64,000 bases of DNA from Extensimonas soli (GTDB taxonomy: Bacteria; Pseudomonadota; Gammaproteobacteria; Burkholderiales; Burkholderiaceae_C). The position numbers and the translations under genes are program-made. Where the stretch lies: contig NZ_JARGEL010000028.1 in the NCBI RefSeq assembly GCF_029211265.1, positions 69,674 to 133,673 of the forward strand. The letters run 5' to 3'. Below, piece after piece: positions 36,212 through 47,679 of the stretch (position 1 is its first letter; each line of letters starts with the position of its first letter). The notes beneath the pieces are model-generated. The model did not search any database. It was not told the DNA's origin and saw only the letters and a program-made list of their open reading frames with translations.

Positions 36212-37114
36212 ATGCAGGATTTCAAGCAAAATTGGCCGCAAGACAAGGCGCATCAAGCGCAGGCAGCTATTGATTCAGAAGCAATCACGCCGCCCACGCC
36301 CGCCGCCGCGCTCGCCTGGGCACAGGCGCTCGGGCTCGCGCGGCTGGACGCGCAGGTGCTGCTGCTGCACGCGCTGGGCCGTTCTCCTTCCGACCGCGCC
36401 TGGCTGCTCGCGCACGACCGCGACCCGCTGCCCGCCGCCTGCCTCGCGCACTTTGCCGCGCTGTGCCGGCGCCGCGCCGCGGGCGAGCCCGTGGCCTACC
36501 TTACCGGCGTGAAGGAGTTTTACGGCCTGCCGCTCGCCATAGACGCGCGCGTGCTCGACCCGCGCCCCGACACCGAGGTGCTCGTCGATTGGGCGCTCGA
36601 AGTGCTCGCGGGCCGCGCTGCGCCGCGCGTGCTCGACCTTGGCACGGGCAGCGGCGCGATCGCGCTCGCGCTGCAGCACCAGCGCCCCGACGCCCAGGTG
36701 CTCGCCGTCGATGCCAGCGCCGACGCGCTCGCCGTGGCCCAGGCCAACGCGCGGCGCCTCGCACTGCCCGTGCAGTTCATGCAAAGCCATTGGCTCGAAG
36801 GCGTGCGCGGCAGCTTCGACCTCATCGTCGCCAACCCGCCCTACATCGCCGCAGACGACCCGCACCTGCCCGCGCTGCGCCACGAACCCTTGGGCGCACT
36901 GGTCAGCGGCGCGCAGGGGCTGGACGACCTGCGCCGCATCGTCGCCGACGCGCCGCGCCACTTGGCGCCCAGCGGCTGGCTGCTGCTCGAACACGGCTGG
37001 AACCAGGCCGCCGCCGTGCGCCAGTTGCTGCACGCGCAGGGCTTGGCACAGGTGCAATCGCGCCGCGACCTCGGCGGGCATGAACGCTGCAGCGGCGCGC
37101 AACAGCCGGCTTGA
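36212..37114 (+). CDS. prmC: Release factor glutamine methyltransferase (PrmC)
   Basis: A 300-residue SAM-dependent enzyme that methylates the GGQ glutamine of release factors. LDLGTGSGAIAL (142-152) binds SAM and NPPY (208-211) is the catalytic motif; the N-terminal substrate domain starts near residue 30. Residues 4-25 are encoded by a copy of the dispersed short repeat, so the annotated N-terminus is repeat-derived and about 25 residues longer than needed. It starts 17 bp after prfA. Confidence 0.95.
   Translation: MQDFKQNWPQDKAHQAQAAIDSEAITPPTPAAALAWAQALGLARLDAQVLLLHALGRSPSDRAWLLAHDRDPLPAACLAHFAALCRRRAAGEPVAYLTGVKEFYGLPLAIDARVLDPRPDTEVLVDWALEVLAGRAAPRVLDLGTGSGAIALALQHQRPDAQVLAVDASADALAVAQANARRLALPVQFMQSHWLEGVRGSFDLIVANPPYIAADDPHLPALRHEPLGALVSGAQGLDDLRRIVADAPRHLAPSGWLLLEHGWNQAAAVRQLLHAQGLAQVQSRRDLGGHERCSGAQQPA
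36228..36275 (-). repeat. Dispersed short repeat forming the 5' end of prmC
   Basis: On the minus strand ATAGCTGCCTGCGCTTGATG, then TTGCGGCCAATTTTG. It is translated antisense as about residues 5-21 of PrmC. Confidence 0.7.
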
Positions 37115-37136
37115 GCAGCGCGCGTGCGATGAATCC

Positions 37137-39581
37137 TTACGCGCCGGTAAGCGCAGCGGCCTTTTCCCCTGCAAGCACTTCCTCGATCGGGCGCGGCTTG
37201 GCCACCGCGTAGCCTTGCGCGTAGTCCACACCCAGTGCCCGCAGCGCCTGCACATGCGCGGGCGTCACGACGAATTCGGCGATGGTGCGCTGGCCCAGCA
37301 CATGGCCTATGCGGTTGATCGAATCGACCATGGCGGCGCTCGCGCGGTCTTTGACCATGTCACGAACGAAGCTGCCATCGATCTTGAGAAAGTCCACCTC
37401 CAGCTGTTTGAGGTAGCCGAACGAGGACATGCCCGAGCCAAAATCGTCGAGCGAAAAACGGCAGCCGAGCTGCCGCAGCCGCTTGATGAGGCGCACGGCC
37501 GTGGGCAAGTGGGCGATGGCGCTGGTTTCGGTGATCTCGAAACACACCTGGCGCGGGTCCACGCCAAAATGGCTGAATTGATCGAGCAGAAAATCCAGCA
37601 AGTCCTCACCCCCGAGGCTGGCACCTGAAAGATTGATCGAACAAGTGTGTACCGGCAGCATCTTCGCCTGCCTTGCCTGCTGCGCCAGGCGCGCAAACAC
37701 ATGCTGCACCACCCAGCGGTCGATCTCCGGCATCAGGCCGTAGGTTTCTGCCGCAGGGATGAAACTCCCCGGCGGCACCAGCTTGCCATCTTCGTCGTGC
37801 AGGCGCAGCAGCACCTCGAAGTGCAAGCCCGGCGGCTCGGAATGCAAGGGTGCAATCGTCTGTGCATAAAGGCTGAATCGGTCTTGCTCCAACGCCTTGC
37901 GCAGTCGCTGCACCCAATGCATGTGGCCCACGCGCTGCAGCACTTCTGCGTCGTCGGGTTGGTACAAATACACCATGTTGCGCCCACGCTCCTTGGCGCG
38001 GTAGCAGGCCACGTCCGCCACGCGCAGCACCTCCTGCATGCTATCGAGCTCGGGCGTGAGCTCGACCAGGCCTACGCTCAGGGTGGTCGCTAATTCCTGC
38101 ACATCCCATTGCAGTTTGCACGCCTGAACCGCCAGCCGCATTTGCTCGGCCAAGCGCAGCGCCACCAGGGGTGGGCAGCCTGGCAGCAAGATGCCGAATT
38201 CGTCCCCTCCGAGCCGCGCCAGAACGTCGTCGGCGCGCAGGTTTGCCTGAAGCTCGCCGCTGATCTTGCGCAGCATGGCATCGCCCGCCTGGTGCCCGCA
38301 GGTGTCATTGATCACCTTGAATTGGTCGAGATCGACATACAGCACCGCCCCTGCGGGCTGCGCCTGACCCGATGAGATCAGCAGGGCTTCCAGACGCCGC
38401 TCGAACTCGCGGCGGTTGGCCAACCCCGTCAGATCGTCATGGCTGGCCTGCCATGTTATTTGATCCAGGTAGTCGTTCTCCCGCGTGACATCGCGCAGCA
38501 CCAGTCCGACCCCGGAAGGCCGGCCATGAATCTGCAAACGTGCCACGGTGAGCTGCACGATCCGCTTCTTCGCGTCGGAGCGCAATAAATGCCAGGAATG
38601 CTTGTCCTCCGGCGCGAGCTCCCCTTGTTGCACATGATCGAGCAGACGCGCCACCTCCTCGGCAGGATGGACGCTGGCGTCAAACCGCAACCACTCCGCA
38701 AGCCCCCGCTGATGCACCTTGCGGAACCTTATTCCGAGCATGCGCTTCGCAGCTGGGTTCATGTAGAGCGGAAGACCTTGTGTATCCAAGGCAATCACAC
38801 CGTCAGCAATCGCGCCCAAGGTCAGTTGTGCCCCTTGCCTTTCGATGGCCATATCGTTTTCCATCTTGCGCTGGCGCTGCAGCAAAATGCCCACCCGCAG
38901 CAATGCGAGGCCGACGACCGCCATCGCCGTCAATCCGTTGAAGACCAGCAAGATCACGACGATCCTGCGCGCACTTTCTCCCAGCGACCGATTGAATGCC
39001 AGAATCCCTGGCAGCATGAGCCTGTGCAAGGTATCTATCCGACCGCGCCACTGCTGCACCATCGCCGTGTCGACCTGCGAATTGGCTTGGCGCGCCGCCC
39101 GGACTTCCTTGGCCAAGGCCTGCACCTGGTCGAGGTACTTTTCGCCTATCGCCCATTGCCTGACCGGCTCGCGCACGAGTTCGAAATTCCAGAAGGTACT
39201 CAGCAACCAGATCACGCTGTCGAGATCGTCGGGATGGTTGCCCGCATCGATGAAACCCCTGCGCATCACTTCGTAGCTGGGCACAGGAGACTCCAGAGAA
39301 AGCCGCGCATCACGCTCCGCCAAAGGAATCGCCAGGTTGTTCTGGTACGCCCGAAAGTCATCCTCGCGCCCGTATTCGGCAAAACGGTCGAGGTAATACA
39401 AAGCGTCCTTCTGCCCCAACACCCACAGGACCTCTCCGCCGGTCAAGGCGCGCACCGCTGACAAGGCATAAATGCTGGCGCCGGCCAACACCGCCTGCAG
39501 CAGCGCCAGCAGCAAAAATGGCCAGACCACCCGCAAGGATTCGCGCAGGCGTGTGATGGTTTCAGAGAGAAAAATGGGCAT
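37137..39581 (-). CDS. Membrane-bound PAS-GGDEF-EAL cyclic di-GMP enzyme
   Basis: An 814-residue protein. Two membrane helices (about 19-44 and 210-232) flank a periplasmic helical sensor. A PAS-like region follows (ADGVIALDTQGLPLYMNP), then a GGDEF domain with intact GGDEF (458-462) and an EAL domain with EVL near 588, NLSG, FEITE, DDFGSG near 710 and KIDGSF. The late motif reads EFVV near 766 where EFVE/GVE is usual, so phosphodiesterase activity may be reduced. The start is ATG 39581. It interrupts the usual prmC-grxD order on the opposite strand. Confidence 0.93.
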   Translation of the reverse strand: MPIFLSETITRLRESLRVVWPFLLLALLQAVLAGASIYALSAVRALTGGEVLWVLGQKDALYYLDRFAEYGREDDFRAYQNNLAIPLAERDARLSLESPVPSYEVMRRGFIDAGNHPDDLDSVIWLLSTFWNFELVREPVRQWAIGEKYLDQVQALAKEVRAARQANSQVDTAMVQQWRGRIDTLHRLMLPGILAFNRSLGESARRIVVILLVFNGLTAMAVVGLALLRVGILLQRQRKMENDMAIERQGAQLTLGAIADGVIALDTQGLPLYMNPAAKRMLGIRFRKVHQRGLAEWLRFDASVHPAEEVARLLDHVQQGELAPEDKHSWHLLRSDAKKRIVQLTVARLQIHGRPSGVGLVLRDVTRENDYLDQITWQASHDDLTGLANRREFERRLEALLISSGQAQPAGAVLYVDLDQFKVINDTCGHQAGDAMLRKISGELQANLRADDVLARLGGDEFGILLPGCPPLVALRLAEQMRLAVQACKLQWDVQELATTLSVGLVELTPELDSMQEVLRVADVACYRAKERGRNMVYLYQPDDAEVLQRVGHMHWVQRLRKALEQDRFSLYAQTIAPLHSEPPGLHFEVLLRLHDEDGKLVPPGSFIPAAETYGLMPEIDRWVVQHVFARLAQQARQAKMLPVHTCSINLSGASLGGEDLLDFLLDQFSHFGVDPRQVCFEITETSAIAHLPTAVRLIKRLRQLGCRFSLDDFGSGMSSFGYLKQLEVDFLKIDGSFVRDMVKDRASAAMVDSINRIGHVLGQRTIAEFVVTPAHVQALRALGVDYAQGYAVAKPRPIEEVLAGEKAAALTGA

Positions 39582-39719
39582 GGTCAATATTTTGTAGCAA
39601 AAAGATATTGTTTTTCATGGGCCATTCGGCCTTGTAGCCGCCTCTCATGCCCTTGGGCTGCATGTCAAAGCCGTCGATGAAATAATCATGCATCTCGATT
39701 TTTAAAGGACACCCATCCC

Positions 39720-40043
39720 ATGACCGACACCCAGCAACGCATCAACGACCTCGTCCAATCCAAAGACATCGTGCTTTTCATGAAGGGCACGGCGAGCTTT
39801 CCCATGTGCGGCTTTTCGGGCCGCGCGATCCAGGTCCTCAAGGCCTGCGGCGTCGATCCGCAGCACCTGGCCACCGTGAACGTACTCGAGGATGAAGCCA
39901 TCCGCCAGGGCATCAAGGAATACAGCCACTGGCCCACCATTCCGCAGCTCTACGTCAAGGGCGAGTTCATCGGCGGCTCGGACATCATGATGGAGATGTA
40001 CGAGTCGGGCGAGTTGCAGCGCCTGATCGAACAAGTCCGCTGA
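39720..40043 (+). CDS. grxD: Monothiol glutaredoxin, Grx4 family
   Basis: A 107-residue protein with the monothiol active site CGFS (30-33), WPTIPQLYVKGEFIGGSDI and a glutathione-binding fold. Such proteins carry Fe-S clusters for cluster delivery and iron sensing. AAAGGACAC precedes the ATG. It belongs by order with hemA-prfA-prmC but is separated by the GGDEF-EAL gene. Confidence 0.96.
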   Translation: MTDTQQRINDLVQSKDIVLFMKGTASFPMCGFSGRAIQVLKACGVDPQHLATVNVLEDEAIRQGIKEYSHWPTIPQLYVKGEFIGGSDIMMEMYESGELQRLIEQVR

Positions 40044-40060
40044 AGAGCCGCCCCTTGCCC

Positions 40061-40084
40061 AAAAGCCGCCAGCAGGCGGCTTTT
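40061..40084 (+). terminator. Terminator after grxD
   Basis: AAAAGCCGCC pairs perfectly with GGCGGCTTTT over loop AGCA, the T-run being part of the stem, 17 bp after the stop. Confidence 0.88.
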
Positions 40085-40206
40085 GTATTGGAGGCGTTTC
40101 GGCACAGTTATCCGCCTGGCGCCGCCGTTCACTTTCAGGGTTTTCCTGGCCTGCAAAATGGGCATGTTTTGTGCTTGAATAACTGCATCGTTTGCCAGAG
40201 GAGCCG

Positions 40207-41217
40207 ATGATGCAAGAACAAAGCCTTGTTCCCCAGCCCTCCGTTTTGCGCCTGCCGGTGGCGCAGATACGCCACGTGTTTTCTCCCGCCGAGGTCGAAC
40301 GCAAGCTCGCGCGGCTGCAGGAAGCGGGCAACCAGCGCGACTACGACAACCTGCGCAGCGTCTATGAACGCATGCTCGAGCGCGGCCCGGAGCGCTTCCA
40401 GGTCAAGCCCGCGGGCGTGCCCGACATGGCCGGGCTGTACGAGGCGCTGCCCAACTTCAGCGCCGTGCTCGACGACGTGAAGCGCCATGTGGCGCTTGCG
40501 CAGGACAGCAGCGACGGCCTCGAAGTCACGCCCATGCTGCTACTGGGCCCGCCCGGCATAGGCAAGACCCATTTCGCGCGCCGGTTGGCCGAGCTGCTTG
40601 GCACGGGCATGAACCTGCTGCCCATGAGCTCGATGACGGCGGGCTGGCTGCTCTCGGGCGCCTCGTCGCAGTGGCGCGGTGCGCGCCCGGGCAAGGTGTT
40701 CGAGGCGCTGGTCGAGGGGGAATATGCGAACCCCGTGATCGTCGTCGATGAAATCGACAAAGCGAGCGGCGACGCGCAGTACGACCCGCTGGGTGCGCTC
40801 TACAGCCTGCTCGAGCACGACACGGCGCAGAGCTTCACCGACGAATTTGCCGAAGTCGCCATAGACGCGAGCCAGGTCATCTGGATCACCACGGCCAACG
40901 ACAGCCGCAACATTCCCGACCCCATCTTGAACCGCATGAACGTGTTCGAGGTCGATGCGCCCACGCTCGACCAAGCCCGCACGATCGCACACAAGCTCTA
41001 CCAGAGCATTCGCGCCGGGCACGACTGGGGCCGCCTGCTCGACCCCGAGCCGCCAGACGACGTGCTCGACGTGCTCGCACAAATGCCGCCGCGCGAGATG
41101 CGCCGTGCGCTCATGACGGGCTTTGGCAACGCGCGGCTGGAGCGGCGCGCGAGCATGCAGGTCGCCGATCTGCCCAAGGCCGCCGCAGGCCGCAGCCGCA
41201 TCGGCTTCGTGCAGTGA
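40207..41217 (+). CDS. AAA+ ATPase resembling the Lon ATPase module
   Basis: A 336-residue protein. Walker A GPPGIGKT (114-121), Walker B VIVVDEIDK (177-185), the Lon-like DPLGALYSLLEHD and sensor-1 ITTAND follow, with NRMNVFEVDAP as arginine-finger region. There is no Lon N-domain or serine-lysine protease domain. GAGG stands 5 bp before ATG 40207; a TTG at 40192 is possible. Function unknown; similar stand-alone Lon-type ATPases occur in betaproteobacteria. No partner gene is adjacent. Confidence 0.85.
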   Translation: MMQEQSLVPQPSVLRLPVAQIRHVFSPAEVERKLARLQEAGNQRDYDNLRSVYERMLERGPERFQVKPAGVPDMAGLYEALPNFSAVLDDVKRHVALAQDSSDGLEVTPMLLLGPPGIGKTHFARRLAELLGTGMNLLPMSSMTAGWLLSGASSQWRGARPGKVFEALVEGEYANPVIVVDEIDKASGDAQYDPLGALYSLLEHDTAQSFTDEFAEVAIDASQVIWITTANDSRNIPDPILNRMNVFEVDAPTLDQARTIAHKLYQSIRAGHDWGRLLDPEPPDDVLDVLAQMPPREMRRALMTGFGNARLERRASMQVADLPKAAAGRSRIGFVQ

Positions 41218-41289
41218 AAACTGCTGCGCCGCGGGCTGCAGGCAGCAAAGGCACGGGACACTGAGGTTCGCAAACGGCCGTGTGCGGTG

Positions 41290-41964
41290 TCAGGCCGCCG
41301 CGTACATGCGGTCTTCGAACACCCATTTGCGCTGCGCGCCCAGCACCGCCATCGGGTACGGCGCCTGGCCGCGGCTGCCGTTGTAGCGGCCCAGGGCTAA
41401 AAAGAGATCGCCGCGCTCGCGCTCGAGGTAGTGGCGCATGATCACGCAGCCAAAGCGCAGATTGGTCTGCATGTGAAACAGCTTGCCCGCGTCGCCATCA
41501 CCGATCAGGCGCACCCAGAACGGCATGACCTGCATGTAGCCGCGCGCCCCCACGCTGGACACGGCATACTTGCGAAAGCCGCTTTCGACCTGGATCAAAC
41601 CGAGAACCAGCGACACGTCCAGGCCCGCGCGCCGGGACTCGTACCACACGGTCTGCAGAAAGTCGCGCCGCTGCTCCCATTGCGGCTTGCGGCTGCGCAG
41701 GCGGTCGCTCATGGTGCCCAGCCAGCGCAGGTAGCGAATGCGCGCATCGGTGCTCGCAAATTCGGGTTCGGGCGGCGCCGAGTTGCTCACAGCCAGGTGC
41801 AGCGCCGTGCGCACCGAGTCCGCGAGCGGTTCCTCGATCTGCCCGCCCGCATGCGCTGCCGTCGGCGCGGCCAGCCAGACCGCAGGCGCACCCAGGGCCG
41901 CCAGGCAGGCACGCCGCGACACGCCTGTGGCCAAGGCCCCGTTTGCGCTGCGCCCCGTGCTCAT
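41290..41964 (-). CDS. Lytic transglycosylase, SLT domain
   Basis: A 224-residue periplasmic peptidoglycan-cleaving enzyme. A twin-arginine-like leader [18 protein letters not shown] ends at AHA (39). The catalytic glutamate is E127 in LIQVESGF, followed by [12 protein letters not shown] and [14 protein letters not shown] 41964 lies 4 bp after the proS stop, so it is co-transcribed with proS, a common betaproteobacterial order. Confidence 0.9.
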   Translation of the reverse strand: MSTGRSANGALATGVSRRACLAALGAPAVWLAAPTAAHAGGQIEEPLADSVRTALHLAVSNSAPPEPEFASTDARIRYLRWLGTMSDRLRSRKPQWEQRRDFLQTVWYESRRAGLDVSLVLGLIQVESGFRKYAVSSVGARGYMQVMPFWVRLIGDGDAGKLFHMQTNLRFGCVIMRHYLERERGDLFLALGRYNGSRGQAPYPMAVLGAQRKWVFEDRMYAAA

Positions 41965-41968
41965 ACTG

Positions 41969-43714
41969 TCATGCCCCCATGCGGCCCTGCAGGTGGGCCA
42001 GAATGTCCGCAAGCGCCACCTTGGTAGCCGCCGTGTCGCAGCGGTGCTGGTATTCGACCTGCGCCTCCTTCAAGCCGCGCTCGGACAGCACGATGCGGTG
42101 CGGCACGCCGATCAGCTCCCAGTCGGCAAACATCGCGCCCGGGCGCTCGCCGCGGTCGTCGAGGATCACGTCGATACCCGCAGCGCACAGATCGGCATAG
42201 AGCTTTTCTGCCGCGGCGCGCACGGCCTCGCTGCGCTCCATGCCTATGGGGCAGATCACGGCCGTGAACGGTGCGATGGCGTCAGGCCAGATGATGCCGC
42301 GCTCGTCGTGGTTTTGCTCGATGGCCGCAGCCGGCAGGCGCGTGATGCCTATGCCGTAGCAGCCCATCTCGAAATGCCGTGGCTTGCCGTTTTCATCCAA
42401 AAACGTAGCATTCATCGCACGGCTGTATTTGGTTCCGAGGTAAAACACATGGCCAACCTCGATGCCGCGCTCGATCGCGAGCTCGCCTTTGCCGTCGGGC
42501 GAGCGGTCGCCCGCAACCACGTTGCGCAGATCGGCCACGGCGTCGGGTTCGGGCAGGTCGCGCGCCCAGTTCACGCCGCGCAGGTGGTGGTCTTCTTCGT
42601 TCGCGCCGCAGATCCAGTCGGCCATCAGCGCCACCTCACGGTCCGCCACCACTTTGACCGGCTTTTGCAAGCCGATCGGGCCCAGGTAGCCGGGCTTGCA
42701 GCCGAAGTGCGCTTCGATCTCGGCCTGCGTGGCGAAGCGAAAGCCCTGATCCAGCCCCGGCACCTTGCCGACCTTGACCTCGTTCATGTCGTGATCGCCG
42801 CGCAGCAGCAGCAGCCAGATCTGCGTGCCGGCGATGTCGCCCGCCTCGTTCGTGCGGTCGGTGGCCAGCACCAGCGACTTCACCGTGTTCGCCAGCGGCA
42901 CGCCGAGCAGTTCGGCCACTTCGGCGCAGGTGCTCTTGCCGGGCGTGGGCACTTTTTGCCGCGGCTGCGTGGCCGCGGGGCGCGGGCCCTGCGGCGCGAG
43001 CGCCTCGGCCTTTTCCATGTTGGCGGCGTAGTCGCTCTGCGGGCAATAGACGATCGCGTCCTCGCCCGTCGCGGCAATCACCTGGAACTCCTCGCTCAAG
43101 TCCCCGCCGATGGCGCCGCTATCGGCCGCCACGGCGCGGTAGCGCAGCCCGAAACGGTCAAAAATGCGCCGATACGCCTGCGCCATGGCCTGGTAGCTGG
43201 CCTGCGCACCCGCCGGGTCGCGGTCGAAGCTATAGGCGTCCTTCATGACGAACTCGCGCCCGCGCATGAGCCCGAAACGCGGCCGGCGCTCGTCGCGGAA
43301 CTTGGTCTGGATCTGGTAAAAATTCTTGGGCAGCTGCTTGTAGCTGTGCAGTTCCTGGCGCGCGATGTCGGTCACCACCTCTTCGCTCGTAGGCTGCACG
43401 ACATAGTCGCGCCCGTGGCGATCCTTGATGCGCAGCAATTCGGGGCCCATGGCGTCGAAGCGCCCCGTCTCCTGCCACAACTCGGCGGGCTGCACCACGG
43501 GCATGCACAGCTCCACGGCGCCCGCACGGTTCATTTCTTCGCGCACGATGGCCTCGACCTTGCGGATCACGCGCAGGCCAAGGGGCATGTAGTTGTAGAT
43601 GCCGGCGCTCAATTTTTTGATGAGGCCGGCGCGCAGCATGAGCTTGTGGCTCACCACTTCGGCGTCGGCCGGGGCTTCTTTGAGGGTGGAAATAAAGAAT
43701 TGGGAGGCTTTCAT
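41969..43714 (-). CDS. proS: Prolyl-tRNA synthetase
   Basis: A 581-residue class II synthetase of the bacterial type with an inserted editing (INS) domain in the middle. Visible blocks are [20 protein letters not shown] at the start, [51 protein letters not shown] and the C-terminal [18 protein letters not shown] 43714 begins the conserved sequence. It is divergent from rppH. Confidence 0.97.
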   Translation of the reverse strand: MKASQFFISTLKEAPADAEVVSHKLMLRAGLIKKLSAGIYNYMPLGLRVIRKVEAIVREEMNRAGAVELCMPVVQPAELWQETGRFDAMGPELLRIKDRHGRDYVVQPTSEEVVTDIARQELHSYKQLPKNFYQIQTKFRDERRPRFGLMRGREFVMKDAYSFDRDPAGAQASYQAMAQAYRRIFDRFGLRYRAVAADSGAIGGDLSEEFQVIAATGEDAIVYCPQSDYAANMEKAEALAPQGPRPAATQPRQKVPTPGKSTCAEVAELLGVPLANTVKSLVLATDRTNEAGDIAGTQIWLLLLRGDHDMNEVKVGKVPGLDQGFRFATQAEIEAHFGCKPGYLGPIGLQKPVKVVADREVALMADWICGANEEDHHLRGVNWARDLPEPDAVADLRNVVAGDRSPDGKGELAIERGIEVGHVFYLGTKYSRAMNATFLDENGKPRHFEMGCYGIGITRLPAAAIEQNHDERGIIWPDAIAPFTAVICPIGMERSEAVRAAAEKLYADLCAAGIDVILDDRGERPGAMFADWELIGVPHRIVLSERGLKEAQVEYQHRCDTAATKVALADILAHLQGRMGA

Positions 43715-43807
43715 CGAGCGGGATTTCAGTCTGTTCAGACCCGTCCTCTTGCCGCGCGCGGGGCGCTGTGCATAATGGACACAGTTCAAAAATTTTGGGG
43801 TTTGATT

Positions 43808-44524
43808 ATGCTTGACCGGGACGGCTTTCGGCCGAACGTCGGCATCATCCTGCTCAACCAGAAAAACCAGGTGTTCTGGGGCAAACGCATACGCACCCAC
43901 AGCTGGCAATTCCCGCAGGGCGGCATAGACCGGGGCGAAAGCCCCGAGCAGGCCATGTACCGCGAATTGCACGAAGAGGTGGGTCTGCACCCCCAGCATG
44001 TGCGCCTGGTGGCCCGCACGCGGGACTGGTTGCGCTACGAGGTGCCTGACCGGTACATCCGCCGCGAATCGCGCGGACACTACAGGGGCCAGAAACAGAT
44101 CTGGTATTTACTGCAACTGCTGGGCTACGACTGGGACTTGAACCTGCGTGCCACCGACCACCCGGAGTTCGACGCCTGGCGTTGGAACGACTACTGGGTG
44201 CCGCTGGACGTCGTGGTGGAGTTCAAGCGCGGCGTCTATGAAATGGCGCTGACCGAGCTTGCGCGCTACCTGCCGCGCAACGAGCAGCCGCGCAACCGCT
44301 ATCTGCGCAGCAGCATGCGCGGCCCCCGCGAAGTGATTGAGCACCGTGAAGGCGGCAACGCACCGCACACCGATGCCTTGCAACGCATGGGCTCTTTGCT
44401 GGTCGGGCCCGGCGTGGAACTGCCGCCGGGAGCGAGCTTCGACCCTGATCCGCAAAAGAGTGTGGCAGCCCCCACCACACCACGTGCAGCGGCCAGCCCG
44501 CACGTAGCCAAGACTCCCGGCTAA
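43808..44524 (+). CDS. rppH: RNA pyrophosphohydrolase (RppH)
   Basis: A 238-residue Nudix hydrolase that removes pyrophosphate from RNA 5' ends to trigger decay. The Nudix box runs 38-60 ([23 protein letters not shown], read as G-x5-E-x7-REL-x-EE-x-GL). WQFPQGG and WYLLQL are RppH-like. The C-terminal 70 residues are a disordered Pro/Ala/basic tail, longer than in E. coli (176 residues), common in betaproteobacteria. Start ATG 43808. Confidence 0.93.
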   Translation: MLDRDGFRPNVGIILLNQKNQVFWGKRIRTHSWQFPQGGIDRGESPEQAMYRELHEEVGLHPQHVRLVARTRDWLRYEVPDRYIRRESRGHYRGQKQIWYLLQLLGYDWDLNLRATDHPEFDAWRWNDYWVPLDVVVEFKRGVYEMALTELARYLPRNEQPRNRYLRSSMRGPREVIEHREGGNAPHTDALQRMGSLLVGPGVELPPGASFDPDPQKSVAAPTTPRAAASPHVAKTPG

Positions 44525-44537
44525 CCAACCCTGCCCC

Positions 44538-44572
44538 GCGCCAGCCTGGGGCCCCGCCCAGTTGACTGGCGC
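44538..44572 (+). terminator. GC-rich hairpin between convergent rppH and proB
   Basis: GCGCCAG pairs with CTGGCGC, enclosing a smaller CTGGG/CCCAG stem. There is no T-run, so termination is uncertain. Confidence 0.35.
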
Positions 44573-44590
44573 TGGGCCGTCACACCAAGG

Positions 44591-45730
44591 TCAACCGGCC
44601 GTCAGCACCAGATTGTCGCGGTGCACCATTTCGGGCTCGGCCTGGTAGCCCAGCAGCTTTTCAAATTCCGATGAGGGCTTGCGGCACAGCAAGCGCGCCT
44701 CGGCGCTCGCGTAGTTTGCGAGGCCGCGCGCGATTTCGCGCCCTTCGGGGTCGCGCACGGCGATCACGTCGCCACGCGAAAAATCGCCCTCCACTGCCGT
44801 CATGCCGATCGGCAGCAGGCTCTTGCCCTCGGCGCGCAGTTTGGCCGCGGCGCCCGCGTCCACGGTCACCGCGCCGCGCAGCTGCAGGTGGTCGGCCATC
44901 CACTGCTTGCGCGCCTGCAGTTTCGGCGTCTGGGCCAACAGCAAGGTGCCTATGGACTCGCCCTGCGCCAGGCGCAGGAGCACGTCGGGCTCGCGCCCCC
45001 AGGCGATCACGGTGCTAGCGCCCGAACCTGCCGCGCGCTTGGCCGCGAGGATTTTCGTGATCATGCCGCCCTTGCCTATGCTCGAGCCCGCGCCGCCGGC
45101 CATGGCCTCAAGCGCCGGGTCGCCCGCCTGCGCCTCGTGCACGAACTGCGCCGCAGGGTCGCGGCGCGGGTCGGCGGTGTAGAGCCCTTTCTGGTCGGTG
45201 AGGATCACGAGCACGTCGGCTTCGATCAGGTTCGCCACGAGCGCGCCCAAGGTGTCGTTGTCGCCGAACTTGATCTCGTCGTTGACGACGGTGTCGTTTT
45301 CGTTGATGACCGGCACCACACCCAGACGCAGCAGCGTCAGCAGGGTCGAGCGCGCGTTCAGGTAGCGCTCGCGGTCGGCCAGGTCGGCGTGCGTGAGCAA
45401 GACCTGGGCGCTGCCCACGCCCTGCTCGCGCAGCTTGGTTTCGTACATTTGCGCGAGGCCCATCTGGCCCACGGCGGCCGCGGCCTGCAACTCGTGCACC
45501 AGTTTCGGGCGCGTGCTCCAGCCCAGCCGCTTCATGCCTTCTGCTATGGCGCCGCTAGACACCAGCACCACCTCGCGGCGCTCGCCGTCTGCGCCGCGCA
45601 CCAGCGCCGCGAGCTGGCGGCTCCATTCGCCCATCGCCGCCTCGTCGAGACCGCGGCCTTCGTTGGTGACCAGGCTCGAGCCCACCTTGACCACCCAGCG
45701 CCGGGCGTCGCGCAATACATTCGCAGCCAT
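44591..45730 (-). CDS. proB: Glutamate 5-kinase (ProB)
   Basis: A 379-residue enzyme starting proline synthesis. The amino-acid-kinase domain shows [37 protein letters not shown] and GTGGM-like [14 protein letters not shown]; a C-terminal PUA domain follows from about residue 280. It is the last gene of rplU-rpmA-obgE-proB. Confidence 0.96.
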   Translation of the reverse strand: MAANVLRDARRWVVKVGSSLVTNEGRGLDEAAMGEWSRQLAALVRGADGERREVVLVSSGAIAEGMKRLGWSTRPKLVHELQAAAAVGQMGLAQMYETKLREQGVGSAQVLLTHADLADRERYLNARSTLLTLLRLGVVPVINENDTVVNDEIKFGDNDTLGALVANLIEADVLVILTDQKGLYTADPRRDPAAQFVHEAQAGDPALEAMAGGAGSSIGKGGMITKILAAKRAAGSGASTVIAWGREPDVLLRLAQGESIGTLLLAQTPKLQARKQWMADHLQLRGAVTVDAGAAAKLRAEGKSLLPIGMTAVEGDFSRGDVIAVRDPEGREIARGLANYASAEARLLCRKPSSEFEKLLGYQAEPEMVHRDNLVLTAG

Positions 45731-45737
45731 TTTTAAT

Positions 45738-45784
45738 GTTTTTGGGCTCCAGCGCCCTATAGACGGGCGCTAGCAGCTATCAAT

Positions 45785-45785
<1 letters not shown>
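45738..45785 (-). repeat. Dispersed short repeat between obgE and proB
   Basis: On the minus strand GATAGCTGCTAGCGCCC, then GGGCGCTGGAGCCC and AAAAACATT. AGCGCCC and GGGCGCT form a perfect stem over a 7-nt loop, showing the family's hairpin. Confidence 0.75.
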
Positions 45786-46930
<1,145 letters not shown>

Positions 46931-47005
46931 AGAAACCCTCAAGCTGACACCCGAGCGGCAAATTGCAAGCCGCACGAAGCAGCAAAGAGGTGCGCCGAAA
47001 ATGCG

Positions 47006-47029
47006 AAAGCCCCGACCAGGCGGGGCTTT
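47006..47029 (-). terminator. Terminator after rpmA
   Basis: AAAGCCCCG pairs perfectly with CGGGGCTTT over a 6-nt loop, 28 bp beyond the rpmA stop, with a moderate T-rich tail on the minus strand. Confidence 0.65.
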
Positions 47030-47057
47030 GCCGATTGCAGCGCGGGGAAAGCCGCGC

Positions 47058-47327
47058 TCAGGCTGCCGATGCTGCAGGGATCACGCTGACCGTGTGCTTG
47101 GACATGGCGCCTTTGGTGCCGAACGACACCTGGCCATCGACCAGTGCATACAAGGTGTGGTCACGCCCCACAGCTACGTTCGTGCCGGGATGGAAGCGCG
47201 TGCCGCGCTGGCGCACGATGATGGAGCCTGCGCTGATTGCCTGGCCACCGAAGGCCTTCACACCCAGCATCTTGGGCTTGGAGTCACGCCCGTTGCGCGT
47301 AGAGCCGCCGCCTTTTTTCTGTGCCAT
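47058..47327 (-). CDS. rpmA: 50S ribosomal protein L27
   Basis: An 89-residue ribosomal protein starting [16 protein letters not shown] with the functional flexible N-terminus, then [21 protein letters not shown]. It reaches the peptidyl-transferase centre. It follows rplU by 12 bp. Confidence 0.98.
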   Translation of the reverse strand: MAQKKGGGSTRNGRDSKPKMLGVKAFGGQAISAGSIIVRQRGTRFHPGTNVAVGRDHTLYALVDGQVSFGTKGAMSKHTVSVIPAASAA

Positions 47328-47339
47328 GAGATTCGCTCC

Positions 47340-47651
47340 TCAGACGGAAATTGCACCGATTTGCAGTTCGGTGAACTGCTGGCGGTGACCTTGGCGTTTT
47401 TGGTAGTGCTTGCGACGACGCATCTTGAAAATGCGCACCTTGTCGTGCTTGCCATGTGCCACCACCGTGGCCACAACCGTCGCACCGGACACCAGGGGTG
47501 TGCCCACCTTCAGCTCGGCGCCGTTTCCGACGGCCAAAACCTGGTCGATCACAATTTCCTGGCCTACGTCCGCAGCAATCTGTTCTACTTTGATCTTCTC
47601 GCCGGAAGCAACGCGATACTGCTTGCCACCGGTTTTTATGACCGCGTACAT
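47340..47651 (-). CDS. rplU: 50S ribosomal protein L21
   Basis: A 103-residue protein, [14 protein letters not shown] at the start and [18 protein letters not shown] at the C-terminal basic part, both diagnostic. ATG 47651 is chosen over upstream in-frame starts, which are not conserved. A hairpin lies in the leader. Confidence 0.98.
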   Translation of the reverse strand: MYAVIKTGGKQYRVASGEKIKVEQIAADVGQEIVIDQVLAVGNGAELKVGTPLVSGATVVATVVAHGKHDKVRIFKMRRRKHYQKRQGHRQQFTELQIGAISV

Positions 47652-47679
47652 ATGGACCTCTTCTGAATTTTCGATAAAA

